From NCBI RefSeq assembly GCF_905147045.1, contig NC_065916.1:834561-898560 (forward strand): a stretch of 64,000 nucleotides of DNA. The letters run 5' to 3'. The position numbers and the translations under genes were made by a program. Positions 34,901 to 64,000 of the stretch are shown here, piece by piece (within the stretch, counting starts at the first letter, position 1; the number at the start of each line of letters is the position of its first letter). Below the pieces are notes generated by a model that worked only from the letters and a program-made list of their open reading frames with translations, did no database searches and was not told where the DNA came from. This stretch comes from Nymphalis io (taxonomy: Eukaryota > Arthropoda > Insecta > Lepidoptera > Nymphalidae).

Positions 34901-37900
34901 TTGTAATATATAAGATTATTAAATAAATAATATCCTGGAACATTATTCACACACGGCCATCTGATCCAAAACTAAGCAGAGCTCGTACTATGGAAACCAG
35001 ACAACTGATATACTACATATACTACTTTTTCTTTTCTAAATACATACTTATATAGATAATTACACCCAGACTCAGGACAAACAGACATGTTCATGCACGC
35101 AAATATCTGTCCCGGGTGGGAATCGAACCCACAACCTTCGGCGTGAAAGGCAAGCATCCACGCCAACCGGCTCGTCGTCGTCATCGTTATATATGGGTAC
35201 AACCCACATATGTAATATATAGATAAATATATGTACCTGCAAGTCTGCTAGGAGGTTTTGCCACTGGCTGATCTTGTCATAATGCCTCCTCAGTAATTCC
35301 TCTTTCCTCTGCAACTCACACTTCAGCTCGTTGTTATCCTCCTTCACGAGTAGTTCCGGTTTCATGGCTGACAGTAAGAATCTAAAACGATCCGTTTAAT
35401 AATGTACACGGTTATTTTACAAGCTCGTTGGGTGGGTACCACCCACTCATCCGATATTCTACCGCAAAACAGCAGTACTTGGTATTGTTGTGTTCCGGTA
35501 TGGAGGGTGAGTGAGCCAGTGTAATTACAAGCACCCGGGACAAAGATCTTAGTTCCCAAGGTTAGTGGCGCATTGGCGATGTAAGCGATGGTCAACATTT
35601 CTTACAATGCCAATGTCTATGGGCGTTGGTGACCACTTACCATCAGGTGGCCCTGTGCTCGTCTGCTTACCAATAGTACAAAAAAAAAAATCTAAAATAT
35701 ATTTGGATTTATATGTATTTGGGTAAAAATGTTACCTTTTTTGCAGGAAAAACGCCTCCATCTGCCTCGCGAGATCGATGAACCTCTCAACCTCGACCTT
35801 GACCTCTTCCTTCTCGACGCATGGGGACGCTTCTTGTTTCGTCAGCACGTTCAGACATGCCTGTCAGAAATAAACACGTTCTTTAAATTATTGTTTTCCT
35901 AATCGAATTTCCGCTGTGAGGAATCATCGTTCGTTTGATCTCACCCCTTTTTTGGGGGGTATATATATATATATATCCTTATAGGGTAGATAGGCTTGGC
36001 CCTCGGGCAGCAAAATTTACTAAGATTTGTGTTTTTTAGTATTCGCGCCCTGTGGACCCAGATTAACATGTTTATATTCGAAAGTGTGTCCATAGCACCT
36101 CGTAAAAATCCTTAACCCTGAATTATGTGCACATATGGATATTCCAATAATTACATGGCAATTTTTTGTAGAATTAGGATATCCAAGGTATCAAATCCTA
36201 CCCTGTGTGCGTGGTGTATCTTAATAGTGGATTAACCAGCAGGCTGAGTAGCCTTGATATATAACGGCAAATTTAGATACCAATTTATTTATTTTTGTAG
36301 CTACAGCGCTAACGTGAAATAATTTGTAATATCTTGCAAAAATAAGCCTTCAAACATCTCGGCAATGACTTTCCGTTCTTTCTTTTCATTGTACATACGA
36401 AATATGTAAACCATTTAATGCAACTTCAACTGAATCGTGAATTACAAAAACATAACTAGACTCCGATGCTGATTGTAGGGGTAAGAATGACAAAAAATCT
36501 ATATTATCTACTTGGAAAACGGCATATGTAGCACTTTGCCTCGCAATGAAACGCTTTTATATATAGAGGTATTACTCAATAAAGGATTATATAGATAAGT
36601 GTATATAGTGATTGACATAAGGCTAAGTGATCCCTAATTCAAGCCCCAGGTCGGGCCGGTAAAAAGTTATTGAGTTTACCTTTCGAAGATTCACAGTAGC
36701 AGCCCTGATCTGGAAGATGGACACACTCACATGTCTCGGACAGCACGTTAAGTTTCCGGTCGTGTCGGATTGCCGTCCCATCGGATTGAGAGTGAGGAAA
36801 TATAGTGCACCTGTGTTTGCGCACACATTTGCCGACTATAATATGTCCTGCGCAGTTGGCTAGACTGTCTTAAGATTGGACTCCGTGGCCGAAATTGATC
36901 AGGAAATCATCAGATAAACACGTGAAATTCAACCAAAATACATAATCTAATATTTTTCTAAGATTTCAATGATAGATATAAAATATATCAATTACCTATT
37001 TGTACAACTTATAATTCAAAATTGTAGAACTGACATACAAGCACGAATTTACCCCCCCTCAATGGTTTATTTAAAAAAAATAGCGAGCCTACATCCTTGG
37101 GATTAAAGCTTGCTTCGTAGTAAATTTTATCAAAATCATAACAGACAATTAATTTAGATGCCCGCAAGTCTATTTACCTTACATTCGTGTATGTAATAAA
37201 GACGTTTTTCTTCCTTTATACATAATTTTGTTCAATATTAAAGTACGAGATACACAGATTAAAAAAATTAAAACAATAATAAATTTCAATTCGATTTATT
37301 ACTTATTTTAACAAACTTTCATTTTAATTATTAGAACTAACAATATAACCATTTATACTATAATATCATCTATGAATTAAGTATGACCCGATTATAATAA
37401 ATTAAGCCGCATCACTTCAAAAGTAAAAACTTATATAAACATAATCTTATATAATATTAGATAAGATAAGGTGGGTTTTCAAACAAATTAAAAAAAACTT
37501 ACAATTTAATTAATTACTGATACCTAATATATATAATCTGTCGTCATAATGAGACTGTTATCACGTCTATTTGATTTTTTTTTTAATGTCAAGCAAAGGG
37601 TAGTTTTAAATAAATAAAAATGCTGCCTGTTTTTTTAATCATATTGACTAGAGATTAAATAAAAGCACTTAATTGTTAATTTAGTCATACAAATTAATTG
37701 ACATAAAAAACTACAACCATTTTTTTTATCTATTGCTGACCTAAAAGGACACAGAGCGTTCGAATGCAAAAAAGTAAATTTTAAAATTGACTTTTAAAAT
37801 ACCTAAAAAATAAAATAAAACACGTATTTTTTTTACTCCAGGGCAAGATAATGACGAAAAAAAATATTATAATACAAGTATTATAATGTATGACTCGACG

Positions 37901-40900
37901 TCGTTATTTGTAAACATAAAATATAATATCTCAAAACAAACCTAGTCAAAATATTTTAGCTAAAATGAATGGATCAAACACAAAATAAGCGGAATACAAT
38001 TAAACCTAAAATAGTGGGATTTGTGATTGTGCTCCTTTACCACACTAGAAAAAAAAAAGATATACAAAGTCTAGAGATGAGTATAACAAATTAACAAGTA
38101 ATAACCGGTTATTATTACTATATTAGCTGAGAACGAATGCGTGGCTTTGTAAAATTATATTTTATATAAATAAAAACACTCGCAAAAGTTACTTCCACAT
38201 ACAGTTAGTTATACTTTGTATTGGTGTTTTTCTGTATGTAACTTAAAGCCCATTGTTGATAACAATATTTATAAGATTAGAATATCTTAATTGTTTCCAA
38301 GTAAACTTTACAACTCTCTGCAAATTGTCAGTATACATACATACATTAAAATTTAAATCGATTAACAGAAGGCTCATTTACTATTTAGATATTTTAGCTA
38401 TATTTTTTTCTTTTACTGGCTTTTTCATTCATCCATCAATAAGAAACCATATTTTTTAAATGATAGTATGTGATGCCATAGACAATAAATAAAAGTTCTT
38501 AAGTTATCAGGCTATTTATAATATTCAGTCTCTTTAATTAGTAAGTAGACAAGAATATAAATTTTATAAATAATTATTTCATAAAATTATCATATTACAT
38601 AAAAAAGTTATTTGCACTCTAGGCAGAACTGTTTTATCACAATCAAAGATACATTAAAATCAGTTTGAATATAATTAGAATAAAAAAAAAAAACTAAATT
38701 GTTAATTTCAACAGATTTCAAAAAAAACCTAATCCAAAAGATTTGTACTATAATCATTTTATAAAAAAAAATGCTATCAGATTAAAATAATTAGTTAACA
38801 TTTTCTCATAGTGATGCATCATATCTTTGTAATAAAAAAATTATTCATAGGTTTTATCTAAATTGAAAAATTCAAACTAAATTTTCAATTAAATTTATTT
38901 ATCATCTGTACATAAGACTTTAAATCTCTACCACTCGCACACAAATTAATAATCGGATCATACCTTAAAATTATTTTTTTTTAATTATACAATTGTCTCT
39001 TAATAAAATTTAGCATTGGAAAATAATTTTTACATATCACCGACTAAGTGAGTGCTCTGAACGTTTAAATAATACTAATTAACGAATACTGCCTTCACTT
39101 TTGATAGCTAAACCACGGTGACTGGTATGGACTTCTGAAATATTGATTAGAACTCATTTGTCCATACATTGGTTGCACTGATGGTATTTGAGGATTAGGA
39201 TAGTACTCCGGCCTCCATTGGTTCCGTTCTTGTCTGTAACTCGGCTGACTCATGGTTTCATGTAACCGTTCAGTACCATTTTGAGGTGTATATGTTCTAT
39301 AGTCTATCGGTGTATCCAAGAAAATGCTGTCATTATATTGACCCACTGGAAGTGGTATATCTTGCGTTTTCTCTGGTGACCTCGGGTAAGATTTGGGCTC
39401 GACACTTTCCACTATAACTTTCTTCTGAGATGACTTCTTATGAGTGTATGATTCTGATGTTTCTGTGACTCTATTCTGCTTAGTTGTCATAAACTTGTGG
39501 AACTCGCCTTGAAATGCACTTGGGTTTTTGTTAATAGGCGGAACTACAGCTGGTACTCGAGGACTAGAGTCGAGGTGGAAACTTGAATATGATTTCAATG
39601 GAGTCTTTGGATTAGTCTGAGGTGGTTTTTGAGCAATTGATGAAGGTTGGGTGGATGTACTTGCTGCAGATGGTTTTTGATGACCTAAATGTGAATATAA
39701 TTTGGACTGAGCATCAATAACTGGTTCGAGAGGTGAACTATAGGCAAATTTCGGAACATTCTTCGGTGTTCTAGGTTTACGAGGTTTCTTAACTTTCTGG
39801 TCCCCTTCCACCTTTTCTTTCTTGACTTTAGGTTCACGTTTAACTGATTCCTTCTTAACTTTCTCTTTTTTAGGTGTATCTTTCTTTTCCCAATCAGCTT
39901 TAGTATTGGATTTGCGTTTTTTAGGTTCTTTTTTTATCTCTATTGAATTATCTAATGTGATCGAGTGTGATGTGAGTGTTTCATGTAAAGGATCAGTCTT
40001 AGGTGATGGAACAGGTTCTGATTCATTCTTAATACTATCTTCGATATTGTGAGGTGGTGACTCCCAACTAGAGATCACCGCTGCCATGTCTTCTAGCTGT
40101 TCATCTGATAGTTTTTTAGATTTCATTTTTCTACGTTGCTTTTTGGGTTGCGATGCAACTTTTACATGTTCATGACTAGTATCACTTTCTTCTTTTATAA
40201 CTTTCTCCCTTGGTTCCTTTTTAATACTCTCCTTTCGTTTTTTCCTTATCTTAGTATTCTTTTTTGAGGCGGGCGCGACATAATCCGAATCTCTGTCTGA
40301 ATCAATGTAACCAATATCAGGCAGTTGGGCTTCAGAGGGGTCCATCTCATCACCTTTCAACCATATGTCTTCTAGAGCATCAAGCTGATTATCATCTGGA
40401 TCCATGGGCAGCATTGGACGTTTCATCGATGTCATCATATCTAAGTCCCCTTCCGCCATTGTCATTTCATCATCATCCATAACATCATGACCGAGAATAG
40501 ACACAGCTATAGCCCCCTCTGATATGCTCTTACTAGCCATTGCTCTCTTCAAATGTAAAGGATGTCGTTTCTTCTTCTTTAATCCTTCAACTTCTGCTTC
40601 TATAAACGATTCAGGGAGCTCGGTATTATTTTTGTTACATAATATATCTTGACCAGAGGGATGAGGAGCTGGGACCATTTTTTCTGGCTGTTCCGGGTGG
40701 CAACCTATATCTTGACCTTTCAACCATAGCTCATAACGATCGGGTTGGAACCGTTTCACAAATGTGTCCATGGATATCTTTACCATATCATTACTACAAG
40801 TACACTGCAATGCTCGTTTACCATACTCAACCCACCTCGGTGCTGCAAAGTTTGTTGATTCAGCACAGTTAAAACCATGATTAAAACCTGCATGGTAACC

Positions 40901-42301
40901 ATACGGGAATGTTATCATGATTTCACCAGATTCTTGAGTAATTTTATTAACTGGCACGGAATATTGCTTTAATATTTGCGGAGATATTAAAGTCATTTTG
41001 TGTCTTAGGAATGCTTGGCATGTTTTAGCGGATGTGGGAAAGAAGCCAGACGCAATTCGCTCAAATCTTTTCCCATGTTCTGGCGGGATAGCATACCAGG
41101 TCTTGGGCTCGCCGAAGTGAAGGTAGTTTATCGAATACAAGTCCATATCCTCGGTGTGCCAAGCAAATGTTGTCTTCCACATACCAAAGTACAGGTAAGC
41201 AGTGTTGACTCCATCGATTTCTATGCCATAATCAGAATTTACAAAGTCCAGGATCGTACCGAGGTGATTAATGTTCCATTCCTTCACGTCTGGATCTGTT
41301 ATGCTGCCATTGACATCAGCACCGTATATTGGTGCAACGTACGTAACATTCTTCCAGTATTTTCTTTCTAAATCATCATAGTTCGTGTGTTTAGGAGTAC
41401 AATACTTAGCTGAATTTGCTAAAACTGCAAACTGTTTCACTGTCATAGATTTCTTTTGAATATTGATCTGTTGAAACAAACCTTGTTTCCCAGTGACCAC
41501 TTGACAAATAGGAGAAGGTATGGTAACGTTCAGCTCGTCCAAGTCATAGCCTTTCTTGCGGGGAACCCACTCGGGAGGAGGAATCACCTTGGCGAGTCCA
41601 GCCTTGTGGGCTCCTTTCGATTCCATATACTGTATGTATTTATTGAAGTCTTTGAATTCATCCCATGTTGGGCGAAACACTTGTATAGATACTCCACCAC
41701 TCGATGTACAAACATCATCCCCGGTCACCGACATTATCGTAGTATTTTACGATCAAAAATCCGAATCAACAATGTTTCGTCATTAAAAACCACAATTTCA
41801 CACGTTCGTCCACACCTCCATATTTATAAAGTTGTATCTCGTGTTATTTATTACACTTGCACGAGGTATATTAGTAATTCAATCAAAATGAAACGCGATT
41901 AACTTTTGTTAATAATGAAAAAACATTATCAGTAAAATGGCCGACTTGAATGAGATGCGTTTGCAACAAAAATCTCTAGCGGCGATCGAAGCCGCATAAG
42001 CGAATTCGGGTCACGTACTCACAAAAGTTCTTAACGTTTTCAACATCAATGACTAGTTTTAGCTTATGAAGCTTCAAGTTTACGTATACGGCAACACCAT
42101 ATAGATAGTTAGATTTGTGATGTTGGTATTGTTGTACTATTTTGACAGATAGCACACATATACAAATGAAGAGGTTATAAATAGAATTGGTTTTTAAAGT
42201 TATTGTAAAATATTAATTACATTTTATGTTTATCAACTAACCTGAAAGGATTCTTCGAATTCTTCCACCAAATTGCCGCTTCCGTTAGATGGAGTCGCCA
42301 T
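30922..42301 (-). CDS. MED28: Mediator complex subunit 28 (MED28), with possible Arg-Gly C-terminal extension
   Basis: Subunit of the Mediator head module, a nuclear coactivator linking activators to RNA polymerase II. Minus-strand exons: 42301-42242 (ATG; MATPSNGSGNLVEEFEESFQ), 35860-35736, 35381-35237, 34828-34724, 34384-34313, 32920-32824, 31989-31912 (in-frame TGA at 31960-31958), 30968-30922. Every junction keeps phase. The core (ACLNVLTKQE, RFIDLARQMEAFFLQKRFL, ELQRKEELLRRHYDKISQWQ) is the MED28 helical domain, and LQGPLAYLEKTATNI matches the human C-terminal GSLAYLEQASANI. To the TGA the protein is about 210 residues, near the fly length. Beyond it the frame stays open as Arg-Gly repeats. 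Intron 1 (42241-35861) houses the KDM4 gene. Confidence 0.88.
32424..32571 (-). repeat. SINE-A copy with internal deletion
   Basis: 'caatgcgggttggtggatta' to 'ccttcaccgcgttctaatca'; most of the head-body junction is missing. It lies between MED28 exons. Confidence 0.8.
34922..35175 (-). repeat. SINE-C copy in a MED28 intron
   Basis: Reverse copy from 'ataatatcctggaacatt' to 'catccacgccaaccggctcg', ending about 60 bases from the exon at 35237. Confidence 0.9.
35424..35685 (+). repeat. Family B copy in a MED28 intron
   Basis: 'gctcgttgggtgggtaccacc' to the A-run at 35680-35688; antisense to MED28. Confidence 0.88.
36610..36880 (+). repeat. SINE-D copy, diverged head
   Basis: 'caagccccaggtcgggccgg' to 'gtcctgcgcagttggctag'. 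Confidence 0.75.
38894..38899 (-). promoter_or_regulatory. Candidate poly(A) signal for Kdm4
   Basis: AATAAA on the minus strand, about 196 bases past the Kdm4 stop codon. It lies inside MED28 intron 1, so the longer MED28 transcript must pass it. The AT-rich setting weakens the call. Confidence 0.35.
39095..41734 (-). CDS. Kdm4: KDM4-type JmjC histone demethylase, single exon, nested in MED28 intron 1
   Basis: An 879-residue protein without introns. The JmjN domain is at about residues 18-60 (VFRPTWDEFKDFNKYI ... GLAKVIPPPEW) and the JmjC domain at about 145-310. The Fe(II) ligands are visible: H193 and E195 in AWHTEDMDLYS, and H281 in YGYHAGFNHGFN. The KDM4 zinc site is C239, H245, C311, C313. 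All are offset by five from human KDM4A. Substrates in the family are H3K9me3/me2 and H3K36me3/me2. The C-terminal half is disordered, Lys/Glu-rich, then Pro/Gln/Tyr-rich; PHD and Tudor domains are absent, as in fly Kdm4A and Kdm4B. The start codon sits just before JmjN, as in the family. No break is seen, so the gene looks functional. Confidence 0.96.
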   Translation of the reverse strand: MSVTGDDVCTSSGGVSIQVFRPTWDEFKDFNKYIQYMESKGAHKAGLAKVIPPPEWVPRKKGYDLDELNVTIPSPICQVVTGKQGLFQQINIQKKSMTVKQFAVLANSAKYCTPKHTNYDDLERKYWKNVTYVAPIYGADVNGSITDPDVKEWNINHLGTILDFVNSDYGIEIDGVNTAYLYFGMWKTTFAWHTEDMDLYSINYLHFGEPKTWYAIPPEHGKRFERIASGFFPTSAKTCQAFLRHKMTLISPQILKQYSVPVNKITQESGEIMITFPYGYHAGFNHGFNCAESTNFAAPRWVEYGKRALQCTCSNDMVKISMDTFVKRFQPDRYELWLKGQDIGCHPEQPEKMVPAPHPSGQDILCNKNNTELPESFIEAEVEGLKKKKRHPLHLKRAMASKSISEGAIAVSILGHDVMDDDEMTMAEGDLDMMTSMKRPMLPMDPDDNQLDALEDIWLKGDEMDPSEAQLPDIGYIDSDRDSDYVAPASKKNTKIRKKRKESIKKEPREKVIKEESDTSHEHVKVASQPKKQRRKMKSKKLSDEQLEDMAAVISSWESPPHNIEDSIKNESEPVPSPKTDPLHETLTSHSITLDNSIEIKKEPKKRKSNTKADWEKKDTPKKEKVKKESVKREPKVKKEKVEGDQKVKKPRKPRTPKNVPKFAYSSPLEPVIDAQSKLYSHLGHQKPSAASTSTQPSSIAQKPPQTNPKTPLKSYSSFHLDSSPRVPAVVPPINKNPSAFQGEFHKFMTTKQNRVTETSESYTHKKSSQKKVIVESVEPKSYPRSPEKTQDIPLPVGQYNDSIFLDTPIDYRTYTPQNGTERLHETMSQPSYRQERNQWRPEYYPNPQIPSVQPMYGQMSSNQYFRSPYQSPWFSYQK

Positions 42302-45300
42302 TTTGAATGCTCAATTTATCAAACTGTGATCTATATTTTCTTTCTCATGACACTTGCAGGTAAAATTGTGTTGCTTTGATGCGAGTTTGACGTTACGATT
42401 ACGAATGCTACGCACACTAATGTATAGTTGAAGCTTCAAGGAATATACGCCTTTGCACACATTTCTAAATATTATACAATCAATAACAATTCAGGGCTGC
42501 AAACTGTAAGAAATTCAAGACGTTTGTGCATAAAATAGAAAATCAATAAAAAAAGAGTATTCATAACAAAAGCATTATTATTCTTTTTTTGTAAAAAAGT
42601 TTTTATTATTTCGATTGATTAATTGTCATTAATATGTAGGTATCTTGTGTGTACACAAAATGTTTACGAAATATTATCGCTTTTAAGGTCCTAAATATAA
42701 ATTAATTTTATACCAGCTCTTACTTGTGACTTTATCCGATTGTTAGCCCGAATTTTGAAACATTACATTTGATTTTATCACTCTTGGGATATAAAAAGAT
42801 AATTAAATGATCATTGCCTCTACCAGTAATCTCGATAGTCTTAGAGTTTTCGAAGATAAAACTTAGGGTAAGCAATTCTTAAAACATATGGATTGTATTC
42901 TAATCTACGTATTGTATTGCTGCATTACAGTCAATTTTAAAATGGACGTATAACTTTTACACGCATTTTAATCTAAACACTTAAATAAAAATGGTAGAAT
43001 CGATGTATCGCTACTGAACAAAATCTGATCAAGCTTAAGAAAATCAAGTAGTTTTATTATTACCAAGTTACCAAAAACATATAATCTAAGGCATTGACAT
43101 AATATGATTTGCATTTTGAATTTGAATTGTATTTATGTGAGACATAAACAAGCGCGCTAATAAAGAAATAACTTGTGTACCGTGACGGCAAACGACATGA
43201 CACTATTATCATGACATCGTGCCTCATCTCCTTTACCGGATTCTACTTCCTAGTGTATTCTTGGCACGTGTATTTACATTTCGCTGCTTAATATTATTAT
43301 AATTATAAAAATATATATATTTAAGTAATTAAACGATATCTTTATTTATTTTACTCCATATTTATTTATTGATTTTATTTAATGTAAAGATTGATAAAAT
43401 CTTTTAATAATCATCTATTTCCACGTTTCATATCTACCCGGGCGTCCCATGCCGTCCACATTTTATTTTCTATATCAACAATAAATACACTACGAATTAA
43501 AATAAAATAGTTTTACCTAAAATGTTATTAATATAATTGCCAAATCAGCATCTATCAGACAGCCCTGACTCGCGCGCTATGCAGTCAATGTTTACATCAC
43601 GTGATAATAATGTGTAATACAAATACATGAATCGAAAATCTTTATTTTAATTTGTAAGTATTGCATTTATTTTGTAGTTGCTCATTGTTAGATGCTGACA
43701 CCGTTTTTTCATGTATACTATATGATAAATAAATAGACTTTATTTGATTTATCATTTACAGAATTACTTTTAAATGTTGCTTAGAGGGCGATAAACAATG
43801 CTCTGTCTTTTTCTTCCGAATGTCAATACAATAATGGCGGAAAGAGAGAAATTAGTATTTAACAAAACAAGAGCTAAACATTGTTTATAAAGCCGTGACA
43901 CATCTGTATATCTCTAAGTCGGTACATTCAACGTAATCATGTTCATTAATTTATTGTTTATGTCATAATATTATAACTGTTTTATAGTAGCATATTCTCT
44001 CGATGACGTAAACTGTCAATGTCAGCTGGTTCAGGTGAATGAACTTTTAACACACTATTGAAGGTTGAAGGTTATCTAAACAAACAAGAGTGATTCTAAT
44101 TTCAGCTGATGTATTAGAAACAAACTAAATCAAACAATATTAAAAAATAACTTAGACTTAAACTTTTGAGATCATAAGTTATGTTTTTTACACTATTCAC
44201 TTACATAAACTATTAATTAGGTGTATTGTTTTATTCCATTATTTTAATGAACATAAACATAAGAAACATAAATATATTATAATACAATCTGCCCGCTTAC
44301 GTACTATTGCTACGTATGAAATAGGCATTCGTTTTGTTATTTTTTTGGAAAAAAATAATGTTTTGTTTCAATGTGTTGTTCTTTCTTGATCGCAGCGCAT
44401 CGACCTAAAAGATTCAATTTAAGCCATCGAGGGTATCATACACCAAAAAAAAACCCATCAAAATCATCCCAGCTGCTTAGGAGTTCAGTGACGGTAGAAA
44501 TAAAGAAACACTTTTAGCGAAAATAATGTTGTTTGCATTTAGTTACTCATAGGTGAAAAAATAGAACATAACTTTCAATAATCATAAATTGTGATCCGTA
44601 ATTCTGTAGCTGTAGAAGCTACAGCCTCAATTGTGTTAGCAAAGCATGACTAGTACTAACTTAAAGAAAAGACATATTAGTAGAAGTTACCGTTTGTTCT
44701 ATAGTATAGTAAAGAAGAAATATAAAAATAAATGATAATAATATGAAACATATGATAATTCAGAAACGAAAAAACACAAAGGTCTTATTTATATTCGTTT
44801 GTAATTGCAGAAAAATCAGATCAAAATCAATTTTAATTTGAGGACTTATTAATCAGGTTTAAACTTTGCCAATGGAGAAAAAGTAAAAGGTATGTATATT
44901 GTGATAGAAGGACAAAACTTGTGTTAAGTTTATTCGTATAATTATTAATTCCTTTTTATCTGTCAGTATAATGTTTGCGTATGCCTAAAATTCCTTCTTG
45001 TTCACAATACATAATATATTTCTAGATAAAATTACTACAGTGATTTGGGACCTTGATATTTAATAATATTGATTTTGAATTACAATCATTGATATTATAA
45101 ATTAAAGCATAAAATTAATGCTTATTAACTTTTCTAAATAAATAAAATTACAATTTTAAATCAGAAAAGAATGCTATATGTGTGAAGTGTGTAATTTTTA
45201 GTAAAAAGAATAACGCATACACCTAGAGGTGTACAAAATATTCCTTTGAGATTAATTTCTAACCTTAGAGTCCTCTATAAAATAGATAGCTTGCCTTGTT

Positions 45301-45536
45301 AAATGCTAAAAAAGTTTGTGTTCGACTGTAATGACATGTATTTACTTCACTTGCATTGCAACACTGTTATTTACGTTAACTCATTCCTGACGTTTATATA
45401 AAAATGGCGTTAGCGGTATAACCTCGCTTACGTTGTGTTAATATTTAAGAATAACGTTTTCTTTTAATTGCGTTTAAGGAAATTTAAATTGAGAATTATT
45501 AATTGTGATTTACAAATATAAAGATAAGTTTTCGCC
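42302..45536. other. Intergenic region between divergent MED28 and Brr2
   Basis: About 3.2 kb between the two start codons, expected to hold both promoters and 5' UTRs. AAAATGGCG, the core of the YY1/Pho type of promoter motif, occurs at 45401-45409 (128 bases before the Brr2 ATG) and on the minus strand at 42304-42296, overlapping the MED28 ATG. A remnant of a small inverted-repeat element lies near 43770-43890. No other gene is seen. Confidence 0.5.
45401..45409 (+). promoter_or_regulatory. YY1/Pho-like motif upstream of Brr2
   Basis: AAAATGGCG, 128 bases upstream of the Brr2 start codon. Motifs of this form are common near start sites of housekeeping genes. The match is to sequence only. 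Confidence 0.3.
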
Positions 45537-62929
<17,393 letters not shown>

Positions 62930-62964
62930 GTTATGCGTGTATTTATTTGTTAAGGTTTACCAAT

Positions 62965-62976
62965 ATATATATACAC

Positions 62977-63035
<59 letters not shown>
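62965..63035. repeat. (TA)n microsatellite
   Basis: Long uninterrupted TA run in the Brr2 intron after 62929. Confidence 0.95.
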
Positions 63036-63082
63036 CACATTAAATTATATTATACGTAACAACACATTAAATTATACATAAT

Positions 63083-63350
63083 AATAATAATATCCTGGGA
63101 CATTTTTCACACACGGCCATCTGATCCCAAATTAAGCTTGTATAAAGCTTGTGCTATGGAAACCAGACAACTGATATACTACATATACTACTTTTCTTTT
63201 TGTAAATACATACTTATATAGATAATTACACCCAGACTCAGGACAAACAGACATGGTCATGCACACAAATGTCTGTCCTGGTTGGGAATCGAACCCACAA
63301 CCTTCGGCGTGAAAGGCAAGTGTTCTACCAACCACGCCAACCGGCTCGTC
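63083..63350 (-). repeat. SINE-C copy
   Basis: 'aataataatatcctgggaca' to 'ccacgccaaccggctcgtca'. Confidence 0.92.
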
Positions 63351-63449
63351 AGATCATACATAAAAAAGTAGCGACAGCAAAATCATGTAACACTAAATAT
63401 AGATAAACTAAAACTTAATTATAACAATAGATATACATTATAATAATCT

Positions 63450-63625
63450 AATGGTGGTAGGGCTTTGTGCGAGCTCGTCTGGGTAGGTACCACCCACTCA
63501 TCAGATATTCTACCGCAAAACAGCGGTACTCGATATTGTTGTGTTTCGGTTTGAAGGGTGAGTGAGCCAGTGTAAGTAGAGGTACAAGGGATATAACATC
63601 TTAGTTCCCAAGGTTGAAGTTGGAC
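63450..63625 (+). repeat. Family B 5' part
   Basis: 'atggtggtagggctttgtgc' to 'tagttcccaaggttgaagtt'; the 3' half is missing. Confidence 0.85.
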
Positions 63626-64000
63626 AGTCGTGTATAAGCAGTAAAAAAATTTACTGCCAGTATATATTGGTGAATAACTTGAATACTGTTTTTCTCTAAT
63701 TGAATTTTGGAACTTTTGTCCTATGGTATGTCAGTCCCATTGTTCCTTTTACATTTTTATTTATTGTTATCTGATAAAAAACAAATAACATTCTTGCCGA
63801 TTCTTATAGAATGCTTTGGACCGTTCAAATACATTTATATATGTGAATACTTACTTTGCTAGAAAAATTATTAAACAAATTGCATGGAGATCCTTCTAAC
63901 TGGTGGCTTCCCACGATGTGTGATATAACGGACAGACGCGGACCAGTCCGCACCGACACTAGAAGCGCATAAAAGTCCGTACGCCGTGAGTCGGTAACTT

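Larger units (their letters stand above)
35861..39094. other. MED28 intron 1, 3' flank of Kdm4
   Basis: AT-rich sequence between the Kdm4 stop and MED28 exon 2. It holds the SINE-D copy at 36610-36880 and probably the Kdm4 3' UTR. I see no further exon. Confidence 0.5.

Noticed and set aside
41937..41999. 20-codon plus-strand ATG frame opposite Kdm4
   Set aside because: Too short, no context; probably promoter sequence with an AAAATGGC motif.

Overview
The window is AT-rich animal nuclear DNA made of intron-split genes buried in short interspersed repeats. The repeats look lepidopteran (butterfly or moth): tRNA-headed SINEs, RTE-type LINE tails and an A-tailed family that I know from butterfly genomes. 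I cannot name a species. Exon limits below come from reading GT/AG sites and checking that codon phase is kept across each junction. No transcript evidence was available.

Layout. (1) 3882-21063, plus strand: most of a CNNM/ancient-conserved-domain Mg2+ transporter, the orthologue of Drosophila unextended (uex). Its 5' exon(s) lie upstream of the window. It has two possible C-termini, because an alternative terminal exon pair (18170-19911, with its own AATAAA) sits before the conserved last exons (20410-21063). (2) 21064-30921: about 10 kb without a recognisable host gene, holding SINEs, an RTE LINE remnant, a hAT-type element and AT repeats. (3) 42301-30922, minus strand: the Mediator head subunit MED28 in at least seven exons. 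Its reading frame reaches a TGA-C stop, but the same frame continues as nine Arg-Gly pairs, crosses a splice junction and ends in a last small exon. (4) 41734-39095, minus strand: a complete single-exon KDM4 histone demethylase, wholly inside MED28 intron 1 and on the same strand. (5) 45537-62929 and beyond, plus strand: the first 18 exons (814 codons) of Brr2/SNRNP200, the U5 snRNP helicase, cut by the window end inside the first helicase cassette. MED28 and Brr2 are divergent, about 3.2 kb apart.

Mobile DNA. A nearly intact Tc1/mariner-superfamily transposon (57161-59130) lies antisense in a Brr2 intron. It has TA target sites, 33-bp terminal inverted repeats, a two-exon transposase, one frameshift and a DD82E catalytic spacing. 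Four interspersed families dominate and are called here SINE-A (tRNA-like head, RTE-like tail), family B (about 290 bp, A-rich tail), SINE-C and SINE-D (tRNA-like heads, shared ATT-repeat tail).

How the genes relate: apart from uex (membrane Mg2+ homeostasis), the genes act in the nucleus: Mediator-dependent transcription (MED28), H3K9/K36 demethylation (KDM4) and spliceosome activation (Brr2). I see no operon-like linkage. The most promising leads are the MED28 Arg-Gly extension behind a leaky-type stop, the DD82E transposon, the alternative uex ends and the same-strand nested intronless KDM4.
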